A program made the translations under genes and the position numbers. The notes below the pieces were generated by a model. The model saw only the letters and a list, made by a program, of their open reading frames with translations, searched no databases and was not told the DNA's origin. A stretch of DNA of 13,128 nucleotides, taken from NCBI GenBank assembly GCA_964565765.1, contig CAZMGF010000059.1, positions 1 to 13,128 on the forward strand. The letters run 5' to 3'. How positions within the stretch are numbered: position 1 is the stretch's first letter; every line of letters starts with the position of its first letter. This stretch comes from Bog-1181 sp964565765. Its GTDB lineage: Bacteria; Oederibacteriota; PGYV01; Palsa-1178. This document shows, in pieces, positions 1 through 7,640 of this stretch.

Positions 1-3000
1 CTTGTATCATCCGGGCCGCAGACAATTCCGGGCGGAAGCGTTGTAGGCCCGGCGCCCGGCGCCACTTCCGGAACTTTTACCTGGTCGTTTCCGGACATGA
101 CAAATAAAGGTGGGCAGGTACAGGGTACGGTATGGATGTTATTGCAGATGAATACAACCCCGACAGGAAGCCCGTCTTATACAAATACGGCAACGGGCGG
201 TATGCCGGGATTGCCTTCCCAGACAAGCTCGGTTACAACGACAGTGGGACAGCCGGCCATTACAATAACAAAACAACAGAGCGCCAATTCTGTAATGGCG
301 GGTTCCAATATCACATATTATCTTTCATATGAAGTGAATGGTTATGCATTAAGAAATTACCAGGCATTTGATAATATTGCCGCCGGTTCGTATTCCTCTA
401 CACCCCCGCCAGGGTGGAAATTTTCTCCAAGCAACGGCGACAACGGAACCTGGGTAATTTCAGCGCCATGTACAACTGGTGACAAGACAATAACCGGGTC
501 TTCTTCGGGGAGCGGCAATTATCCGGGACTTCTTCTGGACGACGGAAGCCCTACAAATAATTCCGACCAGTTTTGTACCGGTATCATAGTATCGGATCTC
601 TATATAAATCCGGGGACATTTCCGGGAGCTGACGCGCAGATAATTATAAGAAGCAACGGACAGACAGGCGCGGCTGCAAGGAGCCTGGGAATAGTCGCAT
701 CAATAGACGGCAATCCGGCGCCGGGATATTTTTTTCTGGAGCAATGCGGTGGAGCCACAGCATGGTGCGGCAACGGCGGCGGCCCCGCCGGGACAGGCGG
801 TTTGCCTGGTATAGGGGCAATATCAGCTGATAAGTGGTACACGGTAAGGATAGAGGTGACAAGTATAGCAGGCGGGCAGGAAATAAAGGCGCGCATCTGG
901 GCACGCGGCGACCCTGAACCCAATTATTGGGACATTGACTACATGGATACAAGCATCGGCACCGCAGACTGGGATTGCTCGGGCGCCGGCACATATACCG
1001 ACTGGCGGCCCGGCGTCAATGAACAGCCGGGATCAACAGGAGATGTTCAGGATACATACGATAATTTCGCGGTTTATCTGCCCCGGGTCGTAGGCAGCGC
1101 TTATGTTGAGGATCCGGTGCCGGCCGGGGTAAATTATGGAAATTGCCTGGGATGCACATCGACAAATCCGGTCCACTGGGACATAGGTTCGGTTTCAAAT
1201 ACAAGCGGCTCGTTCACATGGTGGGGGGCGGCCACATGTTTTTCCAATCCTATTATTAATCAGGCTTATATAAACAGCTCCGCAAATTTCCCGGTATATT
1301 CGAACAAGGTCACCCTTGATGTACTTGGCTGCGGATCGCCGACATTTACCCGCACATTTACTCCAACACCTACATTTACGGCAACTCCGACGGTGACTGT
1401 TACCGATACGGCCACCTTTACCAGAACACCGTCTGACACGCCGACTTCAACACCGACTTTTACATCTACATTTACGGCAACACCGACATTTACGGCCACT
1501 CCGACATTTACGGCTACGCCGACTTTTACAGATACTGCGACCCCGACGGATACAAAAACATTTACCCCTACTTTTACCCAGACTTATACACTCACTTATA
1601 CGCCGACTTACACTGTGACAAAAACCATTACGCCCACTGTTACAGAAACCGACACCATTTCATCCAACACACCGACGCCGACGCCTACATATACGGCGAC
1701 GCCGACTTCTACGCCCAGTTTTACCTCCACGTCAACTTTTACCGACACATACACCGACACGCCTACATTTACATCAACTTCGACTTATACGGCAACCCCA
1801 ACCGTTACTGATACAAGAACAGACACGCCCACGTTCACAAACACACCGGTCAACAGCCCCACGGAGACTCCTACATTCACACCGACCTATACGGCTACCC
1901 CGACTTTTACAGCGACACCGACTTTCACAATGACTTATACCGTTACATTTACGTCAACGGACACGCCCACATATACTATGACGGAATCGCCGACCTATAC
2001 TATGACTGACACGCCGACATTTACAGCTACGCCGACCTATACTATGACCAGCACGCCGACGTTTACTTTTACCGCAACGCCGACATTCACGGCCACCCCC
2101 ACAAGGACGGCGACGCCGACAATAACACCCACGCCTATGCCATTTCCGTATTTGATTACGCTTGGCGTATATAACGAAGCTGGCGAGCTTGTAAAGACAA
2201 TAGCCAGCGACCCGACATCCAATAGTTTCACCACTGTGATTTTTGACGTGAGCGGTTCACCCGGCGCGACGGTAATGGGAAACGGATCGATATTTGATAT
2301 TTATCTCCCGGGTGTATTCACCCCTTCAAATATCAACGCCGCGGGAACCCTTTTTACATGGGACGGCACCACTGACGCGGGGCAGAGGGCGGCGCCGGGT
2401 GATTATATATTAAAAATACAGCAGGTTGACGGCTACGGCCATGTAACCACCCTTACCAGGGACATCAGCATTGTGCAGAATGAAAATTATATGGAACTTA
2501 AGGTTTATAATTCAGCGGGTGAAACCGTATTTTCACAAAGGGAAGACAATAAGGTCGGGCCGAACACACTGAAATTATCCATTCCTGATGTGGTTGTGCT
2601 CAAAAATAACGGCAACGATATTGTGGTGGGTTACGGCCCCTCCACTGGCGACACGTTTGACTGGAACGGCGTCAGCAACGCAGGCACGGTTGTCTCGCCC
2701 GGCGTATATGAATTTAAGGTGACTGAAATGCTGGATTCGGGAAGAGAAGTTGATGCTTCCAAGTCCGTCAATATACTTACCCAGGGCAAAAAATATTTTG
2801 ACTCCCTGATAGTTTCGCCTTGCCCGTATAACGGGTCAAAAAGCGGCATGCAGTTTAAATGGGGGACAACTGGCGCGGCCGCGGAGTCCGGCACCGTGGA
2901 CCTTTTTATATATGATATTTCAGGCGCTCTTATCAGAATCCTGAACGGAAAACTTGAGGACGGCCAGGTAAGATGGATGGGCGATACCATCAGCGGCCAG

Positions 3001-3099
3001 GACGCTTCGTCCGGTTTGTATGTGGCAATTTTACAGGGCAGGGATAATAACGGATATTCAGACAATAAGAAGATAAAGATAGCGGTTCTGAGAAAATAG
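1..3099 (+). CDS. Large modular surface/secreted protein, 5'-truncated: DUF11-like modules, LamG-like insert, Thr/Pro stalk, three FlgD-like Ig domains
   Basis: The reading frame is open from base 1, so the gene starts upstream; the ATG at 97 is internal and has no Shine-Dalgarno site. The visible 1032 codons contain, in order: the tail of a DUF11-like beta module (about 1-240); a DUF11-like start with TITK and YYLSY strands (about 250-366); a LamG-like sandwich running from a 'FDNIAAG' start to a 'YDNFAVYLPR' end (about 367-1086); the rest of the DUF11-like module, with 'EDPVPAGVNYG' and 'VHWDIGSVS' (1087-1317); a Thr/Pro stalk (1339-2136); and three FlgD-like Ig repeats (about 2140-2475, 2476-2778, 2779-3096), with signatures such as 'VYNEAGELVKTI', 'FTWDGTTDAGQ' and 'GDYILKI'. 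The last ends in 'KKIKIAVLRK'. No catalytic motif is seen. A long extracellular adhesin or cell-surface protein is inferred; the signal peptide would lie outside the window. The C-terminal Ig may act in sorting or anchoring, but this is unproven. Confidence 0.8.
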   Translation, partial: LVSSGPQTIPGGSVVGPAPGATSGTFTWSFPDMTNKGGQVQGTVWMLLQMNTTPTGSPSYTNTATGGMPGLPSQTSSVTTTVGQPAITITKQQSANSVMAGSNITYYLSYEVNGYALRNYQAFDNIAAGSYSSTPPPGWKFSPSNGDNGTWVISAPCTTGDKTITGSSSGSGNYPGLLLDDGSPTNNSDQFCTGIIVSDLYINPGTFPGADAQIIIRSNGQTGAAARSLGIVASIDGNPAPGYFFLEQCGGATAWCGNGGGPAGTGGLPGIGAISADKWYTVRIEVTSIAGGQEIKARIWARGDPEPNYWDIDYMDTSIGTADWDCSGAGTYTDWRPGVNEQPGSTGDVQDTYDNFAVYLPRVVGSAYVEDPVPAGVNYGNCLGCTSTNPVHWDIGSVSNTSGSFTWWGAATCFSNPIINQAYINSSANFPVYSNKVTLDVLGCGSPTFTRTFTPTPTFTATPTVTVTDTATFTRTPSDTPTSTPTFTSTFTATPTFTATPTFTATPTFTDTATPTDTKTFTPTFTQTYTLTYTPTYTVTKTITPTVTETDTISSNTPTPTPTYTATPTSTPSFTSTSTFTDTYTDTPTFTSTSTYTATPTVTDTRTDTPTFTNTPVNSPTETPTFTPTYTATPTFTATPTFTMTYTVTFTSTDTPTYTMTESPTYTMTDTPTFTATPTYTMTSTPTFTFTATPTFTATPTRTATPTITPTPMPFPYLITLGVYNEAGELVKTIASDPTSNSFTTVIFDVSGSPGATVMGNGSIFDIYLPGVFTPSNINAAGTLFTWDGTTDAGQRAAPGDYILKIQQVDGYGHVTTLTRDISIVQNENYMELKVYNSAGETVFSQREDNKVGPNTLKLSIPDVVVLKNNGNDIVVGYGPSTGDTFDWNGVSNAGTVVSPGVYEFKVTEMLDSGREVDASKSVNILTQGKKYFDSLIVSPCPYNGSKSGMQFKWGTTGAAAESGTVDLFIYDISGALIRILNGKLEDGQVRWMGDTISGQDASSGLYVAILQGRDNNGYSDNKKIKIAVLRK
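1339..2136 (+). repeat. Thr/Pro-rich degenerate hexapeptide stalk (PTFTAT-type), coding
   Basis: About 266 codons are built from variations on P-T-F-T-A-T. Thr falls at nearly every second residue and Pro about every sixth, with Phe, Tyr, Ser, Val and Asp in the variable positions. The region separates the globular beta modules from the C-terminal Ig domains. Such alternating Thr/Pro tracts are typically extended and often glycosylated in secreted proteins, so a stalk or spacer role is inferred. The frame is intact throughout. Confidence 0.9.
1468..1521 (+). repeat. Three tandem 18-nt units coding TFTATP
   Basis: Units at 1468-1485, 1486-1503 and 1504-1521 each encode TFTATP. They share ACATTTACGGC and then differ only at synonymous third positions (gca aca / gcc act / gct acg). 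This is the most regular block of the stalk. The partial unit after 1522 decays (act ttt aca gat). Confidence 0.85.
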
Positions 3100-3195
3100 C
3101 GCGGGACTGTCTCACGGAAAAATCAGCGCCGCCTTTTGACGCGGCCCGCAAAGTCATAAAAGCGAAATTCCTGCTTTAAGTCCGCCAAAAATCTA

Positions 3196-3224
3196 TGGAA
3201 TAAAATTTCAAATATTGCTATACT
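3196..3224 (+). promoter_or_regulatory. Candidate extended -10 promoter for the eight-gene operon
   Basis: TATACT at 3219-3224 is preceded by TGC (3216-3218), giving an extended -10 element, TGnTATACT. A weak -35 candidate, TGGAAT (3196-3201), lies 17 bp upstream. Transcription would start near 3231, about 39 nt before the ATG at 3270. This is the only intergenic gap in the window large enough for a main promoter. Host sigma preferences are unknown, so this rests on the general sigma-70 consensus. Confidence 0.45.
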
Positions 3225-3257
3225 GTCATAAATAATTTACAAAAAATATCCTTATAA

Positions 3258-3264
3258 AAAGGGG
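3258..3264 (+). promoter_or_regulatory. Ribosome binding site for the first GGDEF gene
   Basis: AAAGGGG lies 5 nt before the ATG at 3270 and supports that start. Confidence 0.65.
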
Positions 3265-3269
3265 CATAA

Positions 3270-4235
3270 ATGGAAGACAGATCGCCGGAAAAGCTGGAAA
3301 AAGAGATACGGGGGCTCAAAGAAGATATAGCGAAGCTTAAAAAGCTGGATTCTTTTGTACAGGAAAAATATGAAGATTTGCTAAAGAAAGAAGAGGCTTA
3401 CCTGGGCGAAATAAACGAGTCAATAGAGCGGGAACTTACTGTAATAATACTTGGAACAGTAAAAAAGACCATTAACAAAGAAATGACTGCTTTAAAAATG
3501 CTGCGCCGCCATTTACGCAACCAGGTGCGCCGCCAGGTTGTAAAAGACATCAAAAACTCCATCGACCATCTTATACCCGAGATAAAACACCTTATCAAGG
3601 AAGAAGTCAGGAAAGTATCCCTTGATATCATGAACCAGCTGAAACGCCAGACCGGCAAGCAGCTGGAAAAAGAGGTTGTGGAACAGATAAAGGAATCAAC
3701 TTCCGCCTTAATTGAGCAAAAGGAAGAATCGGAGCGCAGGGCAATTATTGATCAGCTCACCGGAGCATTTAACAGGAGATACTTCGAGACAAGGCTCGAG
3801 GAGGAATTGAACCTGGCAAAAAGGTTCAGGAATTCCATGTGCCTCGTGATGTTTGATATAGATTTTTTCAAGAGGGTAAACGACACCTACGGGCACCAGG
3901 CCGGCGATACCGTACTGCAGGAAGTCGTTGTCGCGGCAAAAAGCTGCCTTTCATCGGCGGACTTCCTGTGCCGCTACGGCGGCGAGGAATTTGCCGTTAT
4001 TATGCCCGAGACAAAGATAAGCGAGGCCATTGACATCGCCGAACGCATAAGGAAATCCATTGAAGAACATACTTTTTACGGCGGAGAAACCCTGATAAAT
4101 ATTACCATCAGTCTTGGAATTTCGGAGTATCCCGAGCACGCCATTTTAAAGGAAGCCATTATAGCCAAAGCTGACGGCGCGCTTTACACGGCCAAAAAGT
4201 CCGGAAGAAATAACACCAAAATAGCGATTAAATAA
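3270..4235 (+). CDS. Coiled-coil GGDEF protein, predicted diguanylate cyclase
   Basis: This predicted cytoplasmic enzyme of 321 aa would make cyclic-di-GMP from two GTP. Residues 1-160 are highly charged and helical, with heptad-like Leu/Ile spacing (coiled coil probable) and no recognised sensor domain or membrane segment. The GGDEF domain occupies 161-321: 'DQLTGAFNRRYF' at its start, 'FDIDFFKRVNDTYGHQAGD' with the metal- and guanine-binding residues, the signature GGEEF at 237-241, and a terminal 'ALYTAKKSGRNN' loop. The inhibitory RxxD site is absent: the residues nine to six before GGEEF are SSAD, so product feedback is probably weak. A Shine-Dalgarno site sits 5 nt before ATG. It is the first gene of the operon, with truA starting 3 nt after its stop. 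Catalysis is inferred from motif integrity; the signal sensed is unknown. Confidence 0.9.
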   Translation: MEDRSPEKLEKEIRGLKEDIAKLKKLDSFVQEKYEDLLKKEEAYLGEINESIERELTVIILGTVKKTINKEMTALKMLRRHLRNQVRRQVVKDIKNSIDHLIPEIKHLIKEEVRKVSLDIMNQLKRQTGKQLEKEVVEQIKESTSALIEQKEESERRAIIDQLTGAFNRRYFETRLEEELNLAKRFRNSMCLVMFDIDFFKRVNDTYGHQAGDTVLQEVVVAAKSCLSSADFLCRYGGEEFAVIMPETKISEAIDIAERIRKSIEEHTFYGGETLINITISLGISEYPEHAILKEAIIAKADGALYTAKKSGRNNTKIAIK

Positions 4236-4238
4236 GAA

Positions 4239-5018
4239 ATGGTAAAAAATTTTAAATGTGTGGTTTCTTATAAAGGGACCAATTATTGCGGCTGGCAGAA
4301 GCAAAAGCAGGAAAACATCATAACTGTGCAGGGAATTATTGAATACGCGCTGCAGAAATTTTTCAACGGTGAAATCAAAACTACCGGGGCCAGCCGGACT
4401 GATTCCGGAGTCCACGCTTTCGGGCAGGTTTTTTCCTTCATGGTGGAAACAAAACTTGACGGTAAAGCCGTGAAAAGCGTCCTCAACGGGATTTTACCGC
4501 CGGACATAAGGATTTGTTCCTGCGCCGAGGCTCCTTTTGACTTCTCGCCCAGGCGAGATGTGAAAACAAAACTTTACCGTTATGTCATCTATAACAGGCC
4601 GTTTTTAAGGCCTGTTTTTGCCGACCTGGCCTGGCACGTATATGACAGGCTTGACATGGATAAAATGAAGGGCCTGCTGCCGCTTTTTAAGGGCAGGAAA
4701 AATTATTTTTCTTTTTCGGCGGCTTCCGACAAGGAAGACCATTTCCGTGAAATAAAGTCCATAACAATAAAAAAAAGCGGGCCATGGATTACCTTTGATT
4801 TCAAAGGCAGGGGATTTTTGTATAACATGGTAAGGCGTATAACCGCGGCTTTTGTTGAACATGCAAAGGGAAACCTTTCCGCAGGGGATATTGACGGGTT
4901 ATTCAGGGTGCAGGACAGGGCAAACCTTACGTTCACGGCCCCGCCCCAGGGGCTTTATCTTGTAAAGATAATTTATGAAAAGAAACGCGCCGGAACATGC
5001 CAAACGGAGGTCATCTGA
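4239..5018 (+). CDS. truA: tRNA pseudouridine synthase A
   Basis: TruA converts uridines 38-40 of the tRNA anticodon stem-loop to pseudouridine in the cytoplasm. The 259-aa product has normal family length and starts with the typical 'VVSYKGTNYCGWQ' strand. It carries the catalytic motif 'GASRTDSGVHA' with the nucleophile Asp at residue 55, the 'TKLYRYVIYN' motif in the middle, and 'GRGFLYNMVRRI' near the C-terminus. The family N-terminus supports the ATG at 4239, although no Shine-Dalgarno site is visible. With only 3 nt after the preceding stop, translation is probably coupled to the upstream GGDEF gene. The last codons contain the ribosome binding site of polA. Confidence 0.96.
   Translation: MVKNFKCVVSYKGTNYCGWQKQKQENIITVQGIIEYALQKFFNGEIKTTGASRTDSGVHAFGQVFSFMVETKLDGKAVKSVLNGILPPDIRICSCAEAPFDFSPRRDVKTKLYRYVIYNRPFLRPVFADLAWHVYDRLDMDKMKGLLPLFKGRKNYFSFSAASDKEDHFREIKSITIKKSGPWITFDFKGRGFLYNMVRRITAAFVEHAKGNLSAGDIDGLFRVQDRANLTFTAPPQGLYLVKIIYEKKRAGTCQTEVI
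5006..5011 (+). promoter_or_regulatory. Shine-Dalgarno site fixing the TTG start of polA
   Basis: GGAGGT ends 7 nt before the TTG at 5019, which directly follows the truA stop (TGA 5016-5018). The spacing is optimal, and the protein from this TTG begins with the expected FEN-type 'FYIVDGNGYAYRAFYA' N-terminus. Confidence 0.85.
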
Positions 5019-7640
5019 TTGAAGACATTCTATATTGTTGACGGAAACGGTTATGCCTACAGGGCTTTTTACGCCATGCCTCCGCTTACCGCCCGCGACG
5101 GCACAGAAATACACGCCCTTTTCGGGTTTTATAATATGGTTATGAAACTGCTCCGTACAAAAAAACCGGATTATTTTGCCCTTACTTTTGACCATCCAAA
5201 ACCGACTTTCAGGCACAAAATGTACGCGGAGTATAAGGCACAGAGGGAAAAAATGCCCGAATCACTCAGGACGCAGATGGGGCTCATAAAAGAAACGGCC
5301 AAAAACGGGAACCTGCCGGCCTTTGAAATAGAGGGTTACGAAGCTGATGACATAATGGCCGCCGCCGCGGCGCTTGCGTCGCCGGAACTCAAGGTTGTGA
5401 TAATTACTTCCGACAAGGACATAATGCAGCTGGTCAATGATAATGTTTCAATTTTGAAATTCGGCAGGCAGGAAGAGATATTTATCACTCCGGAAAAAAT
5501 AGCCGCGGATTACGGAATATCGCCTCCGCTTGTGGCCGATGTCCTTGCTTTAATGGGGGACGCGTCCGATAATATACCGGGAGTGGAAGGCATTGGTGAA
5601 AAATCAGCGTATAAGCTTGTTCAGGAATTCGGTACAATCGAAAATCTGTATAAGAATATTGAAAGGGTAAAAGCGGACAGGCAGAGGGAAAAGCTCAAGG
5701 CCGGGGAAAAAGAGGCCAGGCTTTCAAAGGAGCTGGCGCTCTTAAAGCCGGACAGGGCGCTGCTTGAGAAACTGGAACTCAGCCTTAAAAGCTGTTCCAC
5801 CGCGCTAATTGATATGGAGGCGCTGAACAATGAGTTTGTAAATTATAATTTCAGGTCGCTTGTTGCCGACAGGAGCCTCTTTTTCAGCGCGGCGGCTGAA
5901 AGCGCGGCACCGGCGGAAACAGGGCATGAGCCTGTGAAAAACGCGGCGAGACAGGCCGGTAAAAAAGAACTTGAAAAAATAGCATCTTCCAAAAAACTGG
6001 CAATTCTATTTGACCGCGGCGATGACGGAATGAAACTTGTTTCAATTAAAGCCGGAGATGAAAATTATTTCATACACGGGGATGATTTTCACGGAATAAA
6101 CCTTGAGGGCAAAAAAGTCGTCACTAATTCAACCAAAGAACTTTTAAAATCCTGCGGTTCATATCCGGCCGAAGCTTCCGACATAATGCTCATGGCCTAC
6201 CTCTTGAACCCCGATAAAGTCAAGCCGCACCATTCTTTTGTCTTTTCGGAATATCTGGGAGGTTTTTATCCTTCTTATGATGATGCGGCCGGAAAAGGGG
6301 CAAAGAGGGAAAACTCAAAAGAGGCCGGCCCGGAGAAAATAGCGGAATACGCGGGAAAAAATCTTGAAGCCGCGTATAAAACAGCTGAAATACTTTTAAA
6401 AAAAATAGATGAGGCCGGGCTCAAGTCCGTTTATCTTGATATTGAAATACCCCTCGCAAAGGTGCTCTCTGAAATGGAACTCATGGGGCTGAAAATAGAC
6501 ACGCTTTTTTTGGGGGAACTGATAAAAAAAACGGCCGCTGAAGTTGTGCGCATGGAAAAAAATATTTACAGGGAAGCCGGAATGGAATTTAACATTAATT
6601 CTCCAAAGCAGCTGGGTGAGGTGCTTTTTGACAAACTGAACCTTCCAAAACAAAAAAAAACAAAGACGGGATATTCCACTGATAACGAGGTGCTTTTGGC
6701 CCTTGAAAATGGGCACGCCGTAGTGGCCGATATTTTAAGGTACAGGACCCTTAACAAATTAAAGACCGGATTCCTGGAAGCCATTATGGAAAAAACATCC
6801 GCCGACGGTAAATTATATCCGGATTACAACCAGTCTGTTACGGCGACCGGAAGGCTCTCCTCATCAAATCCCAATATACAGAACATACCTGTGCGCGGGG
6901 AGGAGGGGCGGGAGATAAGAAAAATATTTATTCCGCTGGAGAAAAAGGAACTCCTTATAAAGGCGGATTATTCCCAGATAGAACTTCGTATACTGGCACA
7001 TTTTTCCGGTGATGAAAAACTCATTGACGCGTTTATTAAGGGCGGAGACATTCATTCCCTTACGGCCTCCGAAGTTTTCGGCATACCGGTGGATTTTCTC
7101 ACAAAGGAACACAGGCGGGCCGCAAAGACAATCAACTTTGGCATTGTTTACGGAATTTCACCTTTCGGGCTGGCCAAACAGCTTCAGGTGACTAACTACG
7201 AGGCAAAAAGGTACATTGATTCTTTTTTTACGACATTTCCAGGCGTGAAAAAATATCAGGAGGATACGATAAAAGCGGCGCGGGAGGATGGCTTTGTTTC
7301 GACGCTTTCCGGCAGGAAAAGATTCATGGCTGATATAAATTCCTCAAACAGGACCATCAGGGAATTTGCGGAACGCGCAGCTATAAACGCGCCGATACAG
7401 GGGACCGCGGCTGACATTATAAAAATAGCCATGATTTTAATAAATGAAGAGTTTAAAAAAAGGGATTTTGATGCTAAAATGATCCTGCAGGTTCATGACG
7501 AACTCGTTTTTTCCGTTTCAAAAAAGGAAACGGGGCCTGTAAAAGAGAGCGTAAAAAATATAATGGAAAACGCGATGAAAATAGACGTCCCGCTTACTGT
7601 TACCATGGGGCAGGGAGACAACTGGTATGAGTGCGGCTAA
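5019..7640 (+). CDS. polA: DNA polymerase I with 5'-3' exonuclease; proofreading site apparently inactive
   Basis: Pol I fills gaps and removes RNA primers in lagging-strand synthesis and repair. The 873 aa show three regions. The 5'-nuclease domain (about 1-290) has the acidic motif residue Asp8, 'EGYEADDIMA', 'TSDKDIMQLV' and 'GDASDNIPGVEGIGEKSA'. The middle 3'-5' exonuclease fold (about 310-490) has lost its catalytic set: the DxE motif reads FDRG at 331-334, the NxxxD motif ends in Glu, and the YxxxD motif ends in Asn. The polymerase domain has motif A 'DYSQIELR' (Asp650), motif B with Lys703, Phe707 and Tyr711 (the positions of E. coli K758, F762, Y766), and motif C 'VHDELV' (Asp827). 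The start is TTG, with a strong Shine-Dalgarno site. The gene overlaps coaE by 14 bp; polA-coaE proximity is common in bacteria. Proofreading loss is an alignment-by-eye inference. Confidence 0.97.
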   Translation: MKTFYIVDGNGYAYRAFYAMPPLTARDGTEIHALFGFYNMVMKLLRTKKPDYFALTFDHPKPTFRHKMYAEYKAQREKMPESLRTQMGLIKETAKNGNLPAFEIEGYEADDIMAAAAALASPELKVVIITSDKDIMQLVNDNVSILKFGRQEEIFITPEKIAADYGISPPLVADVLALMGDASDNIPGVEGIGEKSAYKLVQEFGTIENLYKNIERVKADRQREKLKAGEKEARLSKELALLKPDRALLEKLELSLKSCSTALIDMEALNNEFVNYNFRSLVADRSLFFSAAAESAAPAETGHEPVKNAARQAGKKELEKIASSKKLAILFDRGDDGMKLVSIKAGDENYFIHGDDFHGINLEGKKVVTNSTKELLKSCGSYPAEASDIMLMAYLLNPDKVKPHHSFVFSEYLGGFYPSYDDAAGKGAKRENSKEAGPEKIAEYAGKNLEAAYKTAEILLKKIDEAGLKSVYLDIEIPLAKVLSEMELMGLKIDTLFLGELIKKTAAEVVRMEKNIYREAGMEFNINSPKQLGEVLFDKLNLPKQKKTKTGYSTDNEVLLALENGHAVVADILRYRTLNKLKTGFLEAIMEKTSADGKLYPDYNQSVTATGRLSSSNPNIQNIPVRGEEGREIRKIFIPLEKKELLIKADYSQIELRILAHFSGDEKLIDAFIKGGDIHSLTASEVFGIPVDFLTKEHRRAAKTINFGIVYGISPFGLAKQLQVTNYEAKRYIDSFFTTFPGVKKYQEDTIKAAREDGFVSTLSGRKRFMADINSSNRTIREFAERAAINAPIQGTAADIIKIAMILINEEFKKRDFDAKMILQVHDELVFSVSKKETGPVKESVKNIMENAMKIDVPLTVTMGQGDNWYECG
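7613..7617 (+). promoter_or_regulatory. Ribosome binding site for coaE, inside polA
   Basis: GGGAG lies 9 nt before the ATG at 7627, within the last polA codons, and supports the overlapping start. Confidence 0.55.

Larger units (their letters stand above)
3100..3269 (+). other. Intergenic region between surface-protein gene and signalling/housekeeping operon
   Basis: These 170 bp hold no open frame of note. The left half is GC-richer and has two weak inverted repeats (GCCGC 3128-3132 with GCGGC 3141-3145; GCGGG 3101-3105 with CCCGC 3145-3149) but no following T-run, so a rho-independent terminator is not supported. The right half (from about 3190) is AT-rich and carries the promoter candidate and the ribosome binding site of the next gene. 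Confidence 0.7.

Noticed and set aside
97..99. ATG 97 as the true start of the surface protein
   Set aside because: The same frame is open back to base 1 with sequence of the same module type, and no Shine-Dalgarno site precedes the ATG.
1468..1900. Short repeated DNA units resembling a CRISPR array
   Set aside because: Units are in frame, contiguous and without unique spacers, and they drift only at coding positions; this is a coding repeat.
1266..2234. Val/Gly-rich reverse-strand open frames across the Thr/Pro stalk
   Set aside because: They are the antisense of ACN/CCN codon repeats, which avoid stops by composition; no start signals or family resemblance.
3100..3150. Possible rho-independent terminator after the surface-protein gene
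   Set aside because: The stems (GCCGC/GCGGC and GCGGG/CCCGC) are only five pairs, cannot form together because they share base 3145, and no T-run follows.
3158..3178. Second small hairpin AAAGC/GCTTT
   Set aside because: Five weak pairs with a nine-base loop and no T-run; expected by chance.
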